This document shows positions 1 through 9,213 of a DNA stretch of 64,000 bases, piece by piece. The notes below the pieces were generated by a model. That model saw only the letters and a list, made by a program, of their open reading frames with translations. It did not search any database and was not told the origin of the DNA. The DNA lies in the NCBI GenBank assembly GCA_018268415.1, contig JAFDWO010000154.1, positions 23,913 through 87,912 on the forward strand, in the 5' to 3' direction. Numbering within the stretch: the first letter of the stretch is position 1; each line of letters starts with the position of its first letter. Made by a program: the position numbers and the translations under genes. This DNA comes from Actinomycetota bacterium. GTDB lineage: Bacteria > Actinomycetota > Thermoleophilia > Solirubrobacterales > 70-9.

Positions 1-321
1 GAGACGGGCGTCCAGGGAGCGCCGGGGACCCCGGGGGCTCCGGGCGCCCCGGGGGTCAGCAACTACCAGGTCGTCACCGGCACCCCCGTCGCAAGCTCGG
101 GCGGTGGGATCAACCTGGACTCCGCCTTCGCCTACTGCCCACCGGGAACGAGCCCGCTCGGGGGAGGCTTCTCGTCCGCCGGTGAAAACAACAAGACCTA
201 CGTGAGGGAAGACCGGCCGCTCGGCTCCAACCCGGGCGCGTGGTACGTGCAGACGACCAGCGCGTCGGAAGCGCCGTACACGATCACCCCGTACGCCGTC
301 TGCGCGGCCGTCTCCGGCTGA
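1..321 (+). CDS. C-terminal part of a collagen-like repeat protein (5' truncated)
   Basis: The frame is open from the first base to a TGA at 319-321. It begins with Gly-X-Y triplets (GVQGAPGTPGAPGAPG), which is the collagen-like repeat, and is followed by about 85 residues with two cysteines, rich in Gly, Ser and Thr, ending YAVCAAVSG. Actinobacterial proteins with a collagen stalk and a small C-terminal domain are usually secreted or surface proteins. The signal peptide and most of the repeat lie outside the window. Function unknown. Confidence 0.7.
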   Translation, partial: ETGVQGAPGTPGAPGAPGVSNYQVVTGTPVASSGGGINLDSAFAYCPPGTSPLGGGFSSAGENNKTYVREDRPLGSNPGAWYVQTTSASEAPYTITPYAVCAAVSG

Positions 322-373
322 CCGCACTCCCGTCCCGTTGGGCCGGGGCCCCGCTGCTTGTAGGGGCTCCGGT

Positions 374-535
374 CTAAGGCTTCCCATCGGCGAGCTGGGT
401 GTCGAGCTGTTGGCGCACCTTGTCGCAGACTGCCTGCGCCTCGGCGTTGTGGCGCTCGATGCTCAACACGCCGAGCAGCACCTCGGCGTCGGAATGGGTG
501 AGCGTGACGGTGATCGTCTCCGCGGCCATCTTCAT
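374..535 (-). CDS. Small hypothetical protein, translationally coupled
   Basis: A 53-residue protein starting MKMAAETITVTLTHSDAEVLL. The start is chosen because its ATG overlaps the TGA of the upstream secreted-protein gene (ATGA) and GAAGGGAG lies just before it, as expected for translational coupling. It has no signal peptide or membrane segment; the sequence suggests a short beta-strand followed by helix. I do not recognise the family. Confidence 0.55.
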   Translation of the reverse strand: MKMAAETITVTLTHSDAEVLLGVLSIERHNAEAQAVCDKVRQQLDTQLADGKP

Positions 536-1158
536 CTCCCTTCGGTCGGGGGCGGCGGCAGTTCCGCCAGCCGCCAGAGTCGGAGCATGCCGACGTTGAT
601 CCGTTCGAGCCCGGCCGGGACCGGCGCGAAGGCCTTTTCGACCCCCTGGGTCGCCGCTCCGCATTCGTGTGCCTTCCAGCTCCCGAATGGCGTCGCCAGG
701 CCGTCGACCGCCTTGCGCATGGTCGCGATCCCGCGGCGCGTCTCGCGGACCCCACGGCGCAGTTCGCGCAGGCGGGTGGGCGCGCCGGCCAGCGGCCCTT
801 CGTACTTCTTGCGCAGGTCCCGCAACACCGAGTCGGCGTTGGCGAAGGCGACCTCGACCCGCCGGGACTCGCCCGCCGCCACCTGATCGACGAGCTGGCC
901 CAGCGTCGTCCAGTCGGCCGCTGCCAGGTCGGCTTCCTGTCGCGACACGGCTCGTTCGCCCAGCCCGCAGACAAGGTCCGCCGCGCGCAGGGATTCGCCC
1001 AGTTCTTCGGGCGCGAATTCGATCGCGATCCGGAGGTGCCCGTTGACCACCCCGAGGTCGTGGCGCAGTTCGTTCGGCGCTCCCGCCGCGATCGACGGGG
1101 CGGCAAGGACGGCAGCCACGACGAGAGGCGCGAGGAGGCGAGTCCCGGCGATCACCAT
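532..1158 (-). CDS. Secreted hypothetical protein with helical body
   Basis: The chosen ATG at 1158 gives 208 residues beginning MVIAGTRLLAPLVVAAVLAAPSIAAGAPN, a standard Sec signal peptide with an AxA-type cleavage site. The mature part is rich in Arg, Glu and Leu and looks largely helical (for example around LRDLRKKYEGPLAG and LRRGVRETRRGIATMRKAV). Upstream in-frame codons would add about 97 residues but they have no start signal and bury the signal peptide. It is the first gene of a two-gene unit with the 53-residue protein. No family recognised. Confidence 0.6.
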   Translation of the reverse strand: MVIAGTRLLAPLVVAAVLAAPSIAAGAPNELRHDLGVVNGHLRIAIEFAPEELGESLRAADLVCGLGERAVSRQEADLAAADWTTLGQLVDQVAAGESRRVEVAFANADSVLRDLRKKYEGPLAGAPTRLRELRRGVRETRRGIATMRKAVDGLATPFGSWKAHECGAATQGVEKAFAPVPAGLERINVGMLRLWRLAELPPPPTEGR

Positions 1159-1311
1159 CGCGAGTGCAGCCGGTCGATCTCGCGGCGGACCTTGGCCTCG
1201 GTGATCGGCGCCCGCCGGTAGACGTTCCCCGGCGTTGAGGATCGGGCCGATCGCCCAGCCCCCGGTCACCCGGGCCGTCCCGGTCTCCTCGATCTGCCTG
1301 TCACCGGCCAT
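1152..1311 (-). pseudogene. Possible small gene broken by a one-base frameshift
   Basis: From the ATG at 1311 one frame reads MAGDRQIEETGTARVTGG and continues to ILNAG. After the G run at 1230-1227, the neighbouring frame continues as NVYRRAPITEAKVRREIDRL and ends in TGA at 1154-1152, overlapping the start of the secreted protein gene. Joining the two gives a plausible protein of about 52 residues. This could be a real frameshift, a sequencing error in the homopolymer, or coincidence. No strong ribosome binding site is seen. Confidence 0.3.
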
Positions 1312-1545
1312 GCCGCGATTCTCGGCGCCGCCACAGGGCGCGCCATCCGTGACTCGCCGCGCTCGCCGATGTGGTGCTCGCAGGATCCACCGCCGGGCGG
1401 GTAGGCAGGTGGTCGACGCTTCCGGATCCGTCAGGAATCGAGAAGCCACCGTGCTCGGTGGGGATTAGCGTCGCGACCGAGGTCGGATGACCGAGGAGCC
1501 GGTCGAGTTCGAGCCGACCCACGGTCCACGAAAGGAGAGAGATCG

Positions 1546-1773
1546 ATGAAGACGATGACGTGCAGGCAACTGGGCGGTCCCTGTGACCACGCCCATCACG
1601 GCGAGAACGCGAACGAGGTGATCAAGGCCCAGGATCGTCACCTCAAAGAGGTGGTCGCGGAAGGCGATACGGCGCACGAGCAGGCACTCGCGGAGATGAA
1701 GAACCGCTGGAAGCACCCGATCTCGGGGATGGGGTGGTACCGGAAGGCCAAACGGGACTTCGCGAACCTATAG
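1546..1773 (+). CDS. DUF1059 family small protein
   Basis: This 75-residue protein begins MKTMTCRQLGGPCDHAHHGE and has the conserved pattern of the DUF1059 family (the MxCxxLGGxCD opening, a His pair, then an ExxKxxDxH helix). AAAGGAGAGAG precedes the ATG. DUF1059 proteins are small cytosolic proteins of unknown role, common in actinobacteria. The C-terminal tail after AEMKNRWKHPISG is longer than in minimal members. Confidence 0.85.
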   Translation: MKTMTCRQLGGPCDHAHHGENANEVIKAQDRHLKEVVAEGDTAHEQALAEMKNRWKHPISGMGWYRKAKRDFANL

Positions 1774-1941
1774 CCCTGAGGCGGCGGCAATCGCGGTCCC
1801 CGGGCGGGGCGTCACGACCTGCCGAGGTCCATCGCGGTCACGACGGCGTCGAAACTCGGGGAGGCCGAACCGGCGGCCCGCTCAATCTCCTGGTTGAGGG
1901 CGCAGATGGCGCCGGACACCGCAAGAAAAGGAGAAACAACG

Positions 1942-2217
1942 ATGCCGGAACTGCTTCCAGACGGACTTCCCGATCGCCCGGGGCGCTCGGGTGCCGACTT
2001 CAGCCGGTGGGCCGACGGACAGGCGTGGCAGTTCGTCCGCGGTGAGGACTACACGAGCACCACGGAAAGCTTCCGCTACCTGATCCGCAGGTGGGCGAAG
2101 GCGAACGGGTTCAACGCCGAAACGCGGCCGTTGCCGGCGACCGACGCGGACGGCGAGCCGATTCCGGTGTCCAAGCAGGAGCCGGTCGGGATCGCCGTGC
2201 GCTTCGCCTCGATATAG
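1942..2217 (+). CDS. Small hypothetical protein
   Basis: A 91-residue protein starting MPELLPDGLPDRPGRSGADF. The ATG is preceded by AAAAGGAGAAACAACG, a strong ribosome binding site; the in-frame ATG at 1894 has none. The centre (SFRYLIRRWAKANGFNAETR) reads as a basic helix and the end (PVGIAVRFAS) as a beta strand. No signal peptide or membrane segment. Family not recognised. Confidence 0.65.
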   Translation: MPELLPDGLPDRPGRSGADFSRWADGQAWQFVRGEDYTSTTESFRYLIRRWAKANGFNAETRPLPATDADGEPIPVSKQEPVGIAVRFASI

Positions 2218-2252
2218 GCCCGGGGACGCCGGGATGGGTAGCCGCTTCAGGC

Positions 2253-5200
2253 TCAGAGGCCGATGCCCGTCCCGACGTCCGCGGTCTGCCGCGCCTGGGC
2301 GAGCTCACGTTGCTGCAGCTCCACGAAGGCGGCGTCGTACGCCGCCGCGTGGGGGTTCTTCGTGGCGAAGCGCTCCGCCTCCAGGCCGTCGGCTTCGCGG
2401 CGCGCCACCTCGATCCTCGCGTCGATCTCCATCAGCTCCCCGCGCAGACGCTTCGTGTCATCGCTGAAGGCATCGTGCCGTTTGCTCGCCCGGTGCGCTC
2501 GACCCGCGTCCTGCTCCGCCTCGGCTGCCTTGGAGGCCTCCACCTCGCGGCCGGCGAGGTACTCGGCATTGAGCAGGTCCTTCAACTTGCCTGCGCGCCG
2601 CTCTTCGAGGCCCGCGTGGGACCACCCCGCCTGCTGGTCGAGGTTTCGCCACGGGTCCCCCAGCTCATGGAAGAGGGCACGGAGCTGCTCCGGGCGCAGC
2701 TCGGCGACCTCCGGCGCGAGTGCCTTCGAGTAGCGCCTCAGCGCTCTCGCCCGGCGCCCGAGGGAGCGCCTGAACCTCTCGACCGGTTGCTTCGCCGGCT
2801 CCATGCGGGAGTCGTGGGTAGGCACCTCGGGCGGCGGTCGCTCTCCCGCGGGCGTCACCGCGCGGGCCCGCTCGAAGAGCTCCCGGCGATCGATCTCCCG
2901 ACGCGCGGCGATCGCCTTCGCCAGTCCCTCGACCCTGCCGACGGCAGTCTCCAGCTCCCGCAGCGGATCGGCGTCGAACTGCCTCAGGCTCTGGGCGAAG
3001 GCGGCATCGGCGCTCGCGCGCCCCAGCAGCCTGGCGGCTCGGCCGAGAAGGGCCCGCCCGCGCTCCTCGCCGAGCAGCAGCCGGCGCCCCGGCGAGAGGG
3101 GGGCCCAAGGATCGCGCTTGATCGTGCCCGGATCCCGCAGCCACGCGGCGGCGACCTGCGAGGCCGCGGCCTCCCCCCGCGCGCTCCACCAGCCGCTCGC
3201 TTCCCCGCAGGCGATGCCGAGCTCGTCGCGGGCCGCGGTCTCCCCCGCGGCGATCGCCGCCAGGTCGTCCGCCGTGGCGACCATTCCCGGCGCCTTCTCG
3301 AGCGCCCTCATCTCGACCCCCGCCAGCACCATCGGCGAGGGCTCCTCGGGCGGATGCGTCGCGACCCCGGGCTGGGCCGTGGTGCGCGCGAAGGCCCGGT
3401 CGAGAACGGCTTTGGCCGCGTCTTCGCCGTTGCGGCTCACCGCCGACATGGTCTTTACCCGCGCCGGCGAGTTGAGCTTCTTCCCCCCGCGGGCGACGCC
3501 GACGCCGATGCCCGATATACGCAGAGCGCTCTCCGCCTCCGGGGCATCGGGCGGCGGGCGCATCAGGACCGCGGCGGCGGCGAATCCATGACCCGGTTCG
3601 GTCGTTTTCGTCGCCCGTGCCATCGCTGCCGTGGCCGCGTCCCAGAACGCGGCCTCCAGCTCCGCCCGCTGCGCCTCGGTTCCCGCTCGCCACCGTCTCA
3701 TCAAGGCGGGCGATGCGGTCAGCTGCCACTCGAGGTTGAGGACGCCGCGGACCTTCGCCTGCTTCGGGTTGTCGTTCTCGCCGAGGACGACGTTCACCTC
3801 GGCGGCGGTCCTCACCCGCCGGCCGGAAGTCGTGTGCTCGCCGCGCATCGCCCGGGCCAACTCGTCGGCCCCGACCGGGGCGCCCGCGGTGACTCCGAGC
3901 TTCGCCAGCGCCTCGGGGGCACCGAACCAGATCGCCTCGGGGGCGCCGGCGAGCCACCTGGCGCCGGGCCTGCCGAACTCCTCCATCGCCGCCAGCGGCG
4001 TCCCCACCTGGCCGACGTCGAAGCTGGGAGGAAGGCGGGCGACGATCGTCTCCCAGTCGAGCCCGCCCAATTGGAGCCGCCTGCCCAGGTCGACGAGGGC
4101 CTTGGGGTCGGCGAGGCGCCGCCAGCTGTGGCGCTCCAGCTCGAGGCCCCTTTTCGCCACCGTGCGGAGGCGCATCAGGTCTCCGGCCTCCTGGTTGAGA
4201 CCGCCTTTGTCCTGCCAGTTGGAGGTCTTGCCGAAGTTCTCCTTCACGGTGTGGTTCTGGCCCTCGACGAGAACGTTGGTCGAGCGCAGCTGCTTGCGCA
4301 GCTCGCCCTTCAGGCCGAGTCTCTGGGTCACGACCATCCCCTGCTTGTGGTCCCTCAGGGAGTTCGCCTGCCGCAGGTGTCCCCGCTCGCGCAGCTCGGC
4401 CTCCACCGCGTCGAGCCTCGCCAGGGCGACGTCCTCCGCGTCCGCCGCCAGTGCCGCGTAGATCTTCAGGCGGAATCGCTCCTCGATCTTCTTGTCGGGA
4501 AGCTTCTTGGTCGCGTTGCCGACCCCGTGCGTGGTGCAGGTCCCGACGTTCTTGGCTCCGATCTTCTTCAGCGCCGCCTGGATCCCGGCGCCCGAGTCCG
4601 CGACCCAGTAGACGTCGGGGCTGATCCCCTTCTCGACCAGGCGCCGGAGCCGCGGGGTGATATCCGGCTCCGACTCGTGCTGCGCGACAAACGTGTCGAG
4701 GAGCCACCGCGACCCGTCCGCCTTGACCCCGACGACCACCATCACCGTGCGCGTCCCGCCGGTGTTCCCGACCGCCGTGCCGTCGAGCGAGACCGCGACG
4801 ATCGGCGGCCGGCCGTGGTACGTCCGGTCCTCGAGCACCTTCAGCGCGTCTTCACCCGCATCGACGTCCAGGCGTGAGACGCTCGAAGGCGACGTCCCGC
4901 GCACGCGGCGGCCGTAGAACGCCCGGTGGACCTTCTCGACGTTGCGGGTGGTGACGCCGACGCGACGCAGCAGCTCGATCTGCTGTGGGTCCTCGTTCAG
5001 CTCCTCGAACCAGGGCGGGAAGCAGAACTTGCCGTCCGGCAGCTTCAGGCGCGGGACTTTCAGGTCCAGCTGGAACCCTTCGTAGCCGATCGTGCGGCGC
5101 ACGTGCGGTGCCCACCGCAGCCTCAGATCCTTCTTGGCGAGGAGGACCTCCACTTCCTCCTTGAACGCGTTCTCCAGCTCCTGCTCGAGCTTCTCCGTCG

Positions 5201-5303
5201 CCAACCGCTTGACCTCCGCGATGTTCCTGCCGGCGCGGTTGCGGGGATTGTCTGGGGAGTCCGACTCGGCGATCTCGGTTACCTCGCGGGGTTCGTGCCG
5301 CAC
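2253..5303 (-). CDS. IS256/Mutator-type transposase fused to a catalytically dead MobF relaxase-like domain
   Basis: A 1016-residue protein. Residues about 70-395 look like an IS256/Mutator DDE transposase: PRLKLPDGKFCFPPW, VTTRNVEKVHRAFYG, SSVSRLD, then D174 in SLDGTAV, D236 in VADSGAG, a CTTHGVGNATKKLPDK block and E348 in STNVLVEGQN as the likely DDE triad. Residues about 445-675 align by eye with residues 47-280 of the relaxase at 40843-44286 (AIWFGAPEALAKLG with TVWLGSEEGLRQLG; AMRGEHTTSGRRVR with ALQGRHARSGEQVR; GHGFAAAA with GQGFVASA; VGV; LAGV). The three metal-binding histidines H184, H201 and H203 correspond here to Met581, Arg595 and Ser597, and the tyrosine-bearing N-terminus is absent. 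The remaining 340 residues are charged and helical. Start is GTG at 5303 with no clear ribosome binding site. No terminal inverted repeats were seen, so it may be domesticated. Confidence 0.75.
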   Translation of the reverse strand: MRHEPREVTEIAESDSPDNPRNRAGRNIAEVKRLATEKLEQELENAFKEEVEVLLAKKDLRLRWAPHVRRTIGYEGFQLDLKVPRLKLPDGKFCFPPWFEELNEDPQQIELLRRVGVTTRNVEKVHRAFYGRRVRGTSPSSVSRLDVDAGEDALKVLEDRTYHGRPPIVAVSLDGTAVGNTGGTRTVMVVVGVKADGSRWLLDTFVAQHESEPDITPRLRRLVEKGISPDVYWVADSGAGIQAALKKIGAKNVGTCTTHGVGNATKKLPDKKIEERFRLKIYAALAADAEDVALARLDAVEAELRERGHLRQANSLRDHKQGMVVTQRLGLKGELRKQLRSTNVLVEGQNHTVKENFGKTSNWQDKGGLNQEAGDLMRLRTVAKRGLELERHSWRRLADPKALVDLGRRLQLGGLDWETIVARLPPSFDVGQVGTPLAAMEEFGRPGARWLAGAPEAIWFGAPEALAKLGVTAGAPVGADELARAMRGEHTTSGRRVRTAAEVNVVLGENDNPKQAKVRGVLNLEWQLTASPALMRRWRAGTEAQRAELEAAFWDAATAAMARATKTTEPGHGFAAAAVLMRPPPDAPEAESALRISGIGVGVARGGKKLNSPARVKTMSAVSRNGEDAAKAVLDRAFARTTAQPGVATHPPEEPSPMVLAGVEMRALEKAPGMVATADDLAAIAAGETAARDELGIACGEASGWWSARGEAAASQVAAAWLRDPGTIKRDPWAPLSPGRRLLLGEERGRALLGRAARLLGRASADAAFAQSLRQFDADPLRELETAVGRVEGLAKAIAARREIDRRELFERARAVTPAGERPPPEVPTHDSRMEPAKQPVERFRRSLGRRARALRRYSKALAPEVAELRPEQLRALFHELGDPWRNLDQQAGWSHAGLEERRAGKLKDLLNAEYLAGREVEASKAAEAEQDAGRAHRASKRHDAFSDDTKRLRGELMEIDARIEVARREADGLEAERFATKNPHAAAYDAAFVELQQRELAQARQTADVGTGIGL

Positions 5304-5417
5304 TCGGCGCGGCTTCAGGTGATCGGTTGAGCGGGCGGGCGAGGTTGCCCCCGAGGCCGGCCTGCCGTGAGAACGAGATGCCGCCCCGCGGAAAAGGTCC
5401 CGTCCTCGATCGGCCTC

Positions 5418-5451
5418 TTGACGGACCAGAGGTTAAGTGATTGGATCACTT
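5418..5451 (+). promoter_or_regulatory. Promoter with palindromic operator for the HisD-like operon
   Basis: TTGACG (5418-5423), 17 bases, then TTGGAT (5441-5446) forms a sigma-70-like promoter. A perfect interrupted palindrome AAGTGATTGGATCACTT lies at 5435-5451 across the -10 box. Its left half AGTGATT recurs at 12913 and, inverted, at 12080-12096 beside the FCD regulator gene, so a GntR/FCD repressor site is inferred. Confidence 0.55.
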
Positions 5452-5531
5452 TCATTCGCCTCCTGCGGGTCGCGCGGCGAGGACCTCGGCTGCGCGACCC
5501 GCCCACCCTCGAGAGGAATCCACAGAGCAAT

Positions 5532-6773
5532 ATGGCCGAGATTCAATCCACCGTCGCGTCCATCATCGAAGCAGTCCGCGAGCGCGGAGATACGGCCGTT
5601 CGCGAGTACTCCGAGCAGTTCGACCGCTGGGCTCCGCAGAGCTTCCGTCTTGATGAGGAAGAGGTCGAGCGCCTTGTGGCCGGGGTGGACGAGCAGACGC
5701 TTGAGGACATCCGTTTCGCCCAGAAGCAGGTTCGCTGCTTCGCCGAAGCCCAGAGAGCTTCAATGACGGATGTCGAGGTCGAGGTTCTCCCTGATGTCTT
5801 TCTTGGACACCGGCACCTGCCGATTTCCGACGTGGGCGCCTATGTCCCCGGCGGCCGTTATCCGATGGTCGCGTCCGCGCACATGAGCGTTGTGACCGCG
5901 AAGGTCGCGGGCGTCCCCCGGGTCGCCTCCTGCACCCCGCCGTTCGACGGTCGGCCGACGCCCGCGACGATCGCCGCCATGCATCTCGCGGGCGCCGACG
6001 AGATCTACGTGCTCGGCGGCGTGCAGGCGCTCGCCGCCCTGGCGATCGGCACCGACACGATCCCCCGCGTCAGCATGCTGGTCGGCCCCGGCAACTCCTA
6101 CGTCGCCGAGGCCAAGCGCCAGCTGTTCGGAGAAGTCGGCATCGACCTGTTGGCCGGCCCCACTGAGATCCTCGTCGTCGCCGACGAGTCGGCCGACCCG
6201 CGGATCGTTGCCGCCGACCTGATCGGACAGGCTGAGCACGGCCCCACCTCGCCCGGCGCCCTGATCACCACCTCGCCCGATCTCGCGGAGCGGGTCGAGT
6301 CCGAGATCGAGCGTCAGCTGGGGGGCGATCTTGCGACCGCCGAGACCGCCTCGAAGGCCTGGTCTGACCACGGCAAGGTCTACGTTGTCGAGAGTCCCGA
6401 GCAGGCGATCGCCAAGGCTGACGAGCTGGCCTACGAGCATGTCGAGATCCTCACCGAGGATCCGCGCTTCTACCTCGAGCGAATGACCAATTACGGCGCA
6501 CTCTTCCTGGGCGAAGGGACCACCGTCGCCTACGGCGACAAGACGATCGGCACCAACCACGTCCTGCCCACCTCTGGCGCGGCCCGCTACACCGGTGGCC
6601 TGTGGGTCGGCAAATTCCTGAAGACGGTGACCCATCAGGAAGTCCGCCACCCCACGTCGAGCGCGAGGATCGGCGAGATCTGCGCCCGTCAGTGCAGGGT
6701 CGAGGGCTTCGAGGGGCACGCGCGCAGTTGCGACCTGCGGGTCGAGAAGTTCGGCGCCGCCGCTTCCGTCTAG
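5532..6773 (+). CDS. Histidinol dehydrogenase family protein, HpsN-like
   Basis: About 413 residues from the ATG at 5532 (MAEIQSTVASIIEAVRERGD). Family blocks are clear: PGGRYPMVASAHMSVVTAKVAGV, VGPGNSYVAEAKRQLFG, DLLAGPTEILVVADE, GTNHVLPTSGAARYTGGLW. The end GFEGHARSCDLRVEKF resembles sulfopropanediol dehydrogenase (HpsN)-type members rather than biosynthetic HisD. Such enzymes oxidise a primary alcohol to a carboxylate in two NAD-dependent steps using zinc. Its place beside SDRs, a lactonase and IolD/IolE homologues argues for catabolism, not histidine synthesis. The N-terminus is short for the family and in-frame codons upstream (LRDPPTLERNPQSN) look coding, so the true start may be an unusual codon near 5450-5470. 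Substrate unknown. Confidence 0.8.
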   Translation: MAEIQSTVASIIEAVRERGDTAVREYSEQFDRWAPQSFRLDEEEVERLVAGVDEQTLEDIRFAQKQVRCFAEAQRASMTDVEVEVLPDVFLGHRHLPISDVGAYVPGGRYPMVASAHMSVVTAKVAGVPRVASCTPPFDGRPTPATIAAMHLAGADEIYVLGGVQALAALAIGTDTIPRVSMLVGPGNSYVAEAKRQLFGEVGIDLLAGPTEILVVADESADPRIVAADLIGQAEHGPTSPGALITTSPDLAERVESEIERQLGGDLATAETASKAWSDHGKVYVVESPEQAIAKADELAYEHVEILTEDPRFYLERMTNYGALFLGEGTTVAYGDKTIGTNHVLPTSGAARYTGGLWVGKFLKTVTHQEVRHPTSSARIGEICARQCRVEGFEGHARSCDLRVEKFGAAASV

Positions 6774-6786
6774 GTCCGGGCCCCGA

Positions 6787-7551
6787 ATGGGACTCCCAAG
6801 CGAGCGTCTCGACGGACGACACGCGGTCGTGACCGGCGCCGGTCGTGGCCTCGGCAGGGCGTGCGCAGTGGCGCTCGCCGACGCCGGTGCCATTGTGACG
6901 TTGATTGCCCGCTCGGAGCCCGAGCTTCGGGCAGTTGCCTCGGAGATCGAACTCCTGGGCGGAAGCGCGAGCGTCGCAAGCGCTGACGTAAGCGACAGGG
7001 ATGAGATCGAGGCCGCGGTCGCCACCGCCGAGCGCCGCGCGCCGATCGCCGTCCTCGTGACCGCGGCGGGTCTCAACCGGACCGGGCCGACCGCCGACTA
7101 TCCCCTCTCCGACTGGGACCTTCTCATGGAGGTCAATCTCAGAGGCACCTTCTTGGCCTGTCGAGCGGTCGGAAGCGCGATGCTGGAGCGCGAGGAAGGT
7201 GGGAGGATCGTGACGATGAGCTCCCAGATGGGCACCGTCGGCTACCCGGGACGAGCCGCCTACTGCGCCTCCAAGCATGCAGTCAACGGGCTCACCAAGG
7301 CGCTCGCCGTCGAGTGGGCGTCGCGCGGGATCGGGGTGAACGCGGTCGCGCCGACCTTTGTCGACACTCCATTGACCAGGCCGATGTTCGAGGACCCCGA
7401 GTTCGCCGCCGACATCGAGCGCCGGATTCCAGGAGGGAGGATCGCGACCACCGAGGATGTCGCGGCCGCGGTCCTCTATCTCGCCTCCGACCGCTCGCGA
7501 TCGGTGACCGGGCACATCCTCGCGGTCGATGCCGGCTGGACGGCCTGGTAG
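6787..7551 (+). CDS. SDR family oxidoreductase
   Basis: A 254-residue classical short-chain dehydrogenase. The nucleotide-binding motif TGAGRGLG is at residues 16-23, the structural N is in VNLRGTF, the catalytic serine in MSSQMG, and YCASK at 159-163 gives Tyr and Lys. It ends with the usual DAGWTAW. It probably oxidises a polyol or sugar-acid hydroxyl with NAD(P). It follows the HisD-like gene by 13 bases and overlaps the next SDR, so the three are one operon. Confidence 0.88.
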   Translation: MGLPSERLDGRHAVVTGAGRGLGRACAVALADAGAIVTLIARSEPELRAVASEIELLGGSASVASADVSDRDEIEAAVATAERRAPIAVLVTAAGLNRTGPTADYPLSDWDLLMEVNLRGTFLACRAVGSAMLEREEGGRIVTMSSQMGTVGYPGRAAYCASKHAVNGLTKALAVEWASRGIGVNAVAPTFVDTPLTRPMFEDPEFAADIERRIPGGRIATTEDVAAAVLYLASDRSRSVTGHILAVDAGWTAW

Positions 7552-8365
7552 CAGGGACTTGACCGGCGGCAGAGATCTGGAGGGCAGGCTCGCGCTCGTG
7601 ACCGGCGCCGGAGTCGGCATCGGCCAGGAGATCGCGGTGGAGTTGGCCCGCCAGGGTGCGCGAGTGGTCGTCCACTCGGCCTCCAGCGATCCCGCCGAGA
7701 CCATCCGCCGGGTCGAGGATTCCGGTGGGGAGGCCACCCCGATGCACGCGGACCTTCGCGATGCGGCCGGCTGCGCCCGGCTCGTGGCCGCCGCCGCTGA
7801 GGAATTGGGCGGACTGGACATCCTCGTCAACAACGCAGGTAGGACCCTCGAGCGGCCTTTCCTCGAGACCTCGATCGAGGAACTTCAGGATCTCATGGCG
7901 CTGAACCTGCAGGGCTACTTCGCCTGCGCGCAGGCGGCGACCGCGTTGATGGAGGAAGGAGCGGCGATCGTCAACATCTCCTCGATCCACGGGCGGGACG
8001 CCTTGCCGCGCTTCGCCGCCTATGCGGCGACCAAAGGTGGCATCGACGCTCTCACGAGAGCGCTTGCGATCGAGCTCGCGCCGTCGGGGATCACGGTGAA
8101 CGGCGTCGCCCCCGGCGTGGTCGAGGTACCGCGGTATCTCGACCGGCCGGGATACCACCACGACCTCTACGCCGGCGCGATTCCGGCCGGGAGGGTTGGC
8201 GCCCCCGCCGACGTGGCCCCGATGGTCGCGTTGCTCTGCTCGCCCGCGTCGCGGTGGACGACCGGCCAGGTGATCTACGTGGATGGCGGGACGAGTGCCC
8301 GGTCAAGCTTCATCCGGGCATCGCTGGACGAAGGTCCTCAGCCGCCGAACGACAGTAGCGGCTGA
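7529..8365 (+). CDS. SDR family oxidoreductase
   Basis: A second classical SDR of 278 residues: TGAGVGIG at 25-32, [24 protein letters not shown] with catalytic Tyr165 and Lys169, and the C-terminal YVDGGTS. The ATG at 7529 lies inside the upstream gene (23-base overlap); a TTG at 7559 is an alternative. Its 3' end overlaps the convergent lactonase gene by 28 bases. Role is likely paired with the first SDR in a stepwise oxidation or epimerisation. Confidence 0.85.
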   Translation: MPAGRPGSRDLTGGRDLEGRLALVTGAGVGIGQEIAVELARQGARVVVHSASSDPAETIRRVEDSGGEATPMHADLRDAAGCARLVAAAAEELGGLDILVNNAGRTLERPFLETSIEELQDLMALNLQGYFACAQAATALMEEGAAIVNISSIHGRDALPRFAAYAATKGGIDALTRALAIELAPSGITVNGVAPGVVEVPRYLDRPGYHHDLYAGAIPAGRVGAPADVAPMVALLCSPASRWTTGQVIYVDGGTSARSSFIRASLDEGPQPPNDSSG

Positions 8366-9213
8366 GCGAGGACCCCGACCTCGGCAAGGAAGACGTGGCC
8401 GGCCAAGGGCCACCGCTCACGCTCGACCAGCTCGAGGCGGTGCCGGGTCGTGGTCACGAAGAGCTCGGTGCCTCTCTCGCCTCCGAGGCAGGGGCTGGTG
8501 GGGTGTGGCACCGGCACGGCGAGCCTCCCCACCTGTCGGCCTGAGCGGTCGTAGCGCCGCACCTCACCGCCACCGAATAGGGCGACCCAGGTGCAGTCCT
8601 CCGCGTCGATGCACAGGCCGTCCGGCGAGCCGTCTGCGGCGTCTACTTCGGCCAGCGTCCGTCGACCGCCGAGCCGACCCGCGTCGATCTCGACGTCGAA
8701 CGCCTCGAGGCGTTGCGTGGGGGAGTCGATGAAGTGGAGGGTCGCGCCATCGTCGAGCCAGCCGATCCCGTTCGAGATCGTCAGGCCGGAGAGGACGAGC
8801 TCCGTTGCGCCGTCGGGATCGATCCGGTAGAGATTCGCCGCGCCTTGACGACGGTCACGGGCGAAGGTCCCGGCCCAGAGGCGTCCCTGCTGGTCGCAGA
8901 CCGCATCGTTGAAGCGGTTCTCCGGTCGCTCGTCCAGCTCAAGCAGCTGGTGCCGGCCGCCGTCGTCGTCGACCAACCACAGCTCCCGCTCGACGCCGAC
9001 GACCGCACCGCCGCCGCGCCGCGGGATCGCGAATCCGACCTCGCCTTCGAAAGATTCGCGACGGACCTCCGGTGCCGCCGCGGTTGGATTCCTTGCTCGG
9101 TAGGCGCATCCGGCGACGATGTCGACCCGCCAGAGCTCCCGGTCGGCTTCGACCCAGCGTGCGCACTCGCCGAGCTCGTCGGGGCCGAGCGCCAACGGCT
9201 GCATCGCGCTCAT
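8338..9213 (-). CDS. SMP-30/gluconolactonase family protein
   Basis: The start at 9213 ([20 protein letters not shown]) overlaps the stop of the upstream dehydrogenase as ATGA. The 291-residue beta-propeller sequence has the SMP-30 landmarks: ELWRVDIV, the [19 protein letters not shown] block whose Asn-Asp ligate the divalent metal, TISNGIGW, and [18 protein letters not shown]. These enzymes open sugar lactones (gluconolactone, sulfogluconolactone and others). Last gene of a leftward operon with the IolD-like gene and the hydroxyacid dehydrogenase. Confidence 0.85.
   Translation of the reverse strand: MSAMQPLALGPDELGECARWVEADRELWRVDIVAGCAYRARNPTAAAPEVRRESFEGEVGFAIPRRGGGAVVGVERELWLVDDDGGRHQLLELDERPENRFNDAVCDQQGRLWAGTFARDRRQGAANLYRIDPDGATELVLSGLTISNGIGWLDDGATLHFIDSPTQRLEAFDVEIDAGRLGGRRTLAEVDAADGSPDGLCIDAEDCTWVALFGGGEVRRYDRSGRQVGRLAVPVPHPTSPCLGGERGTELFVTTTRHRLELVERERWPLAGHVFLAEVGVLAQPLLSFGG

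Noticed and set aside
2091..4877. Long open frame on the plus strand opposite the transposase-relaxase gene
   Set aside because: Its translation is Arg/Gly/Leu-rich without recognisable motifs and is the mirror of a coding strand with strong codon bias; the minus-strand frame has clear domain motifs.
2218..5366. Terminal inverted repeats of an IS element around the transposase fusion
   Set aside because: No matching ends found by eye; only a short CTTCAGG direct match near 2247 and 5310, which is not convincing.
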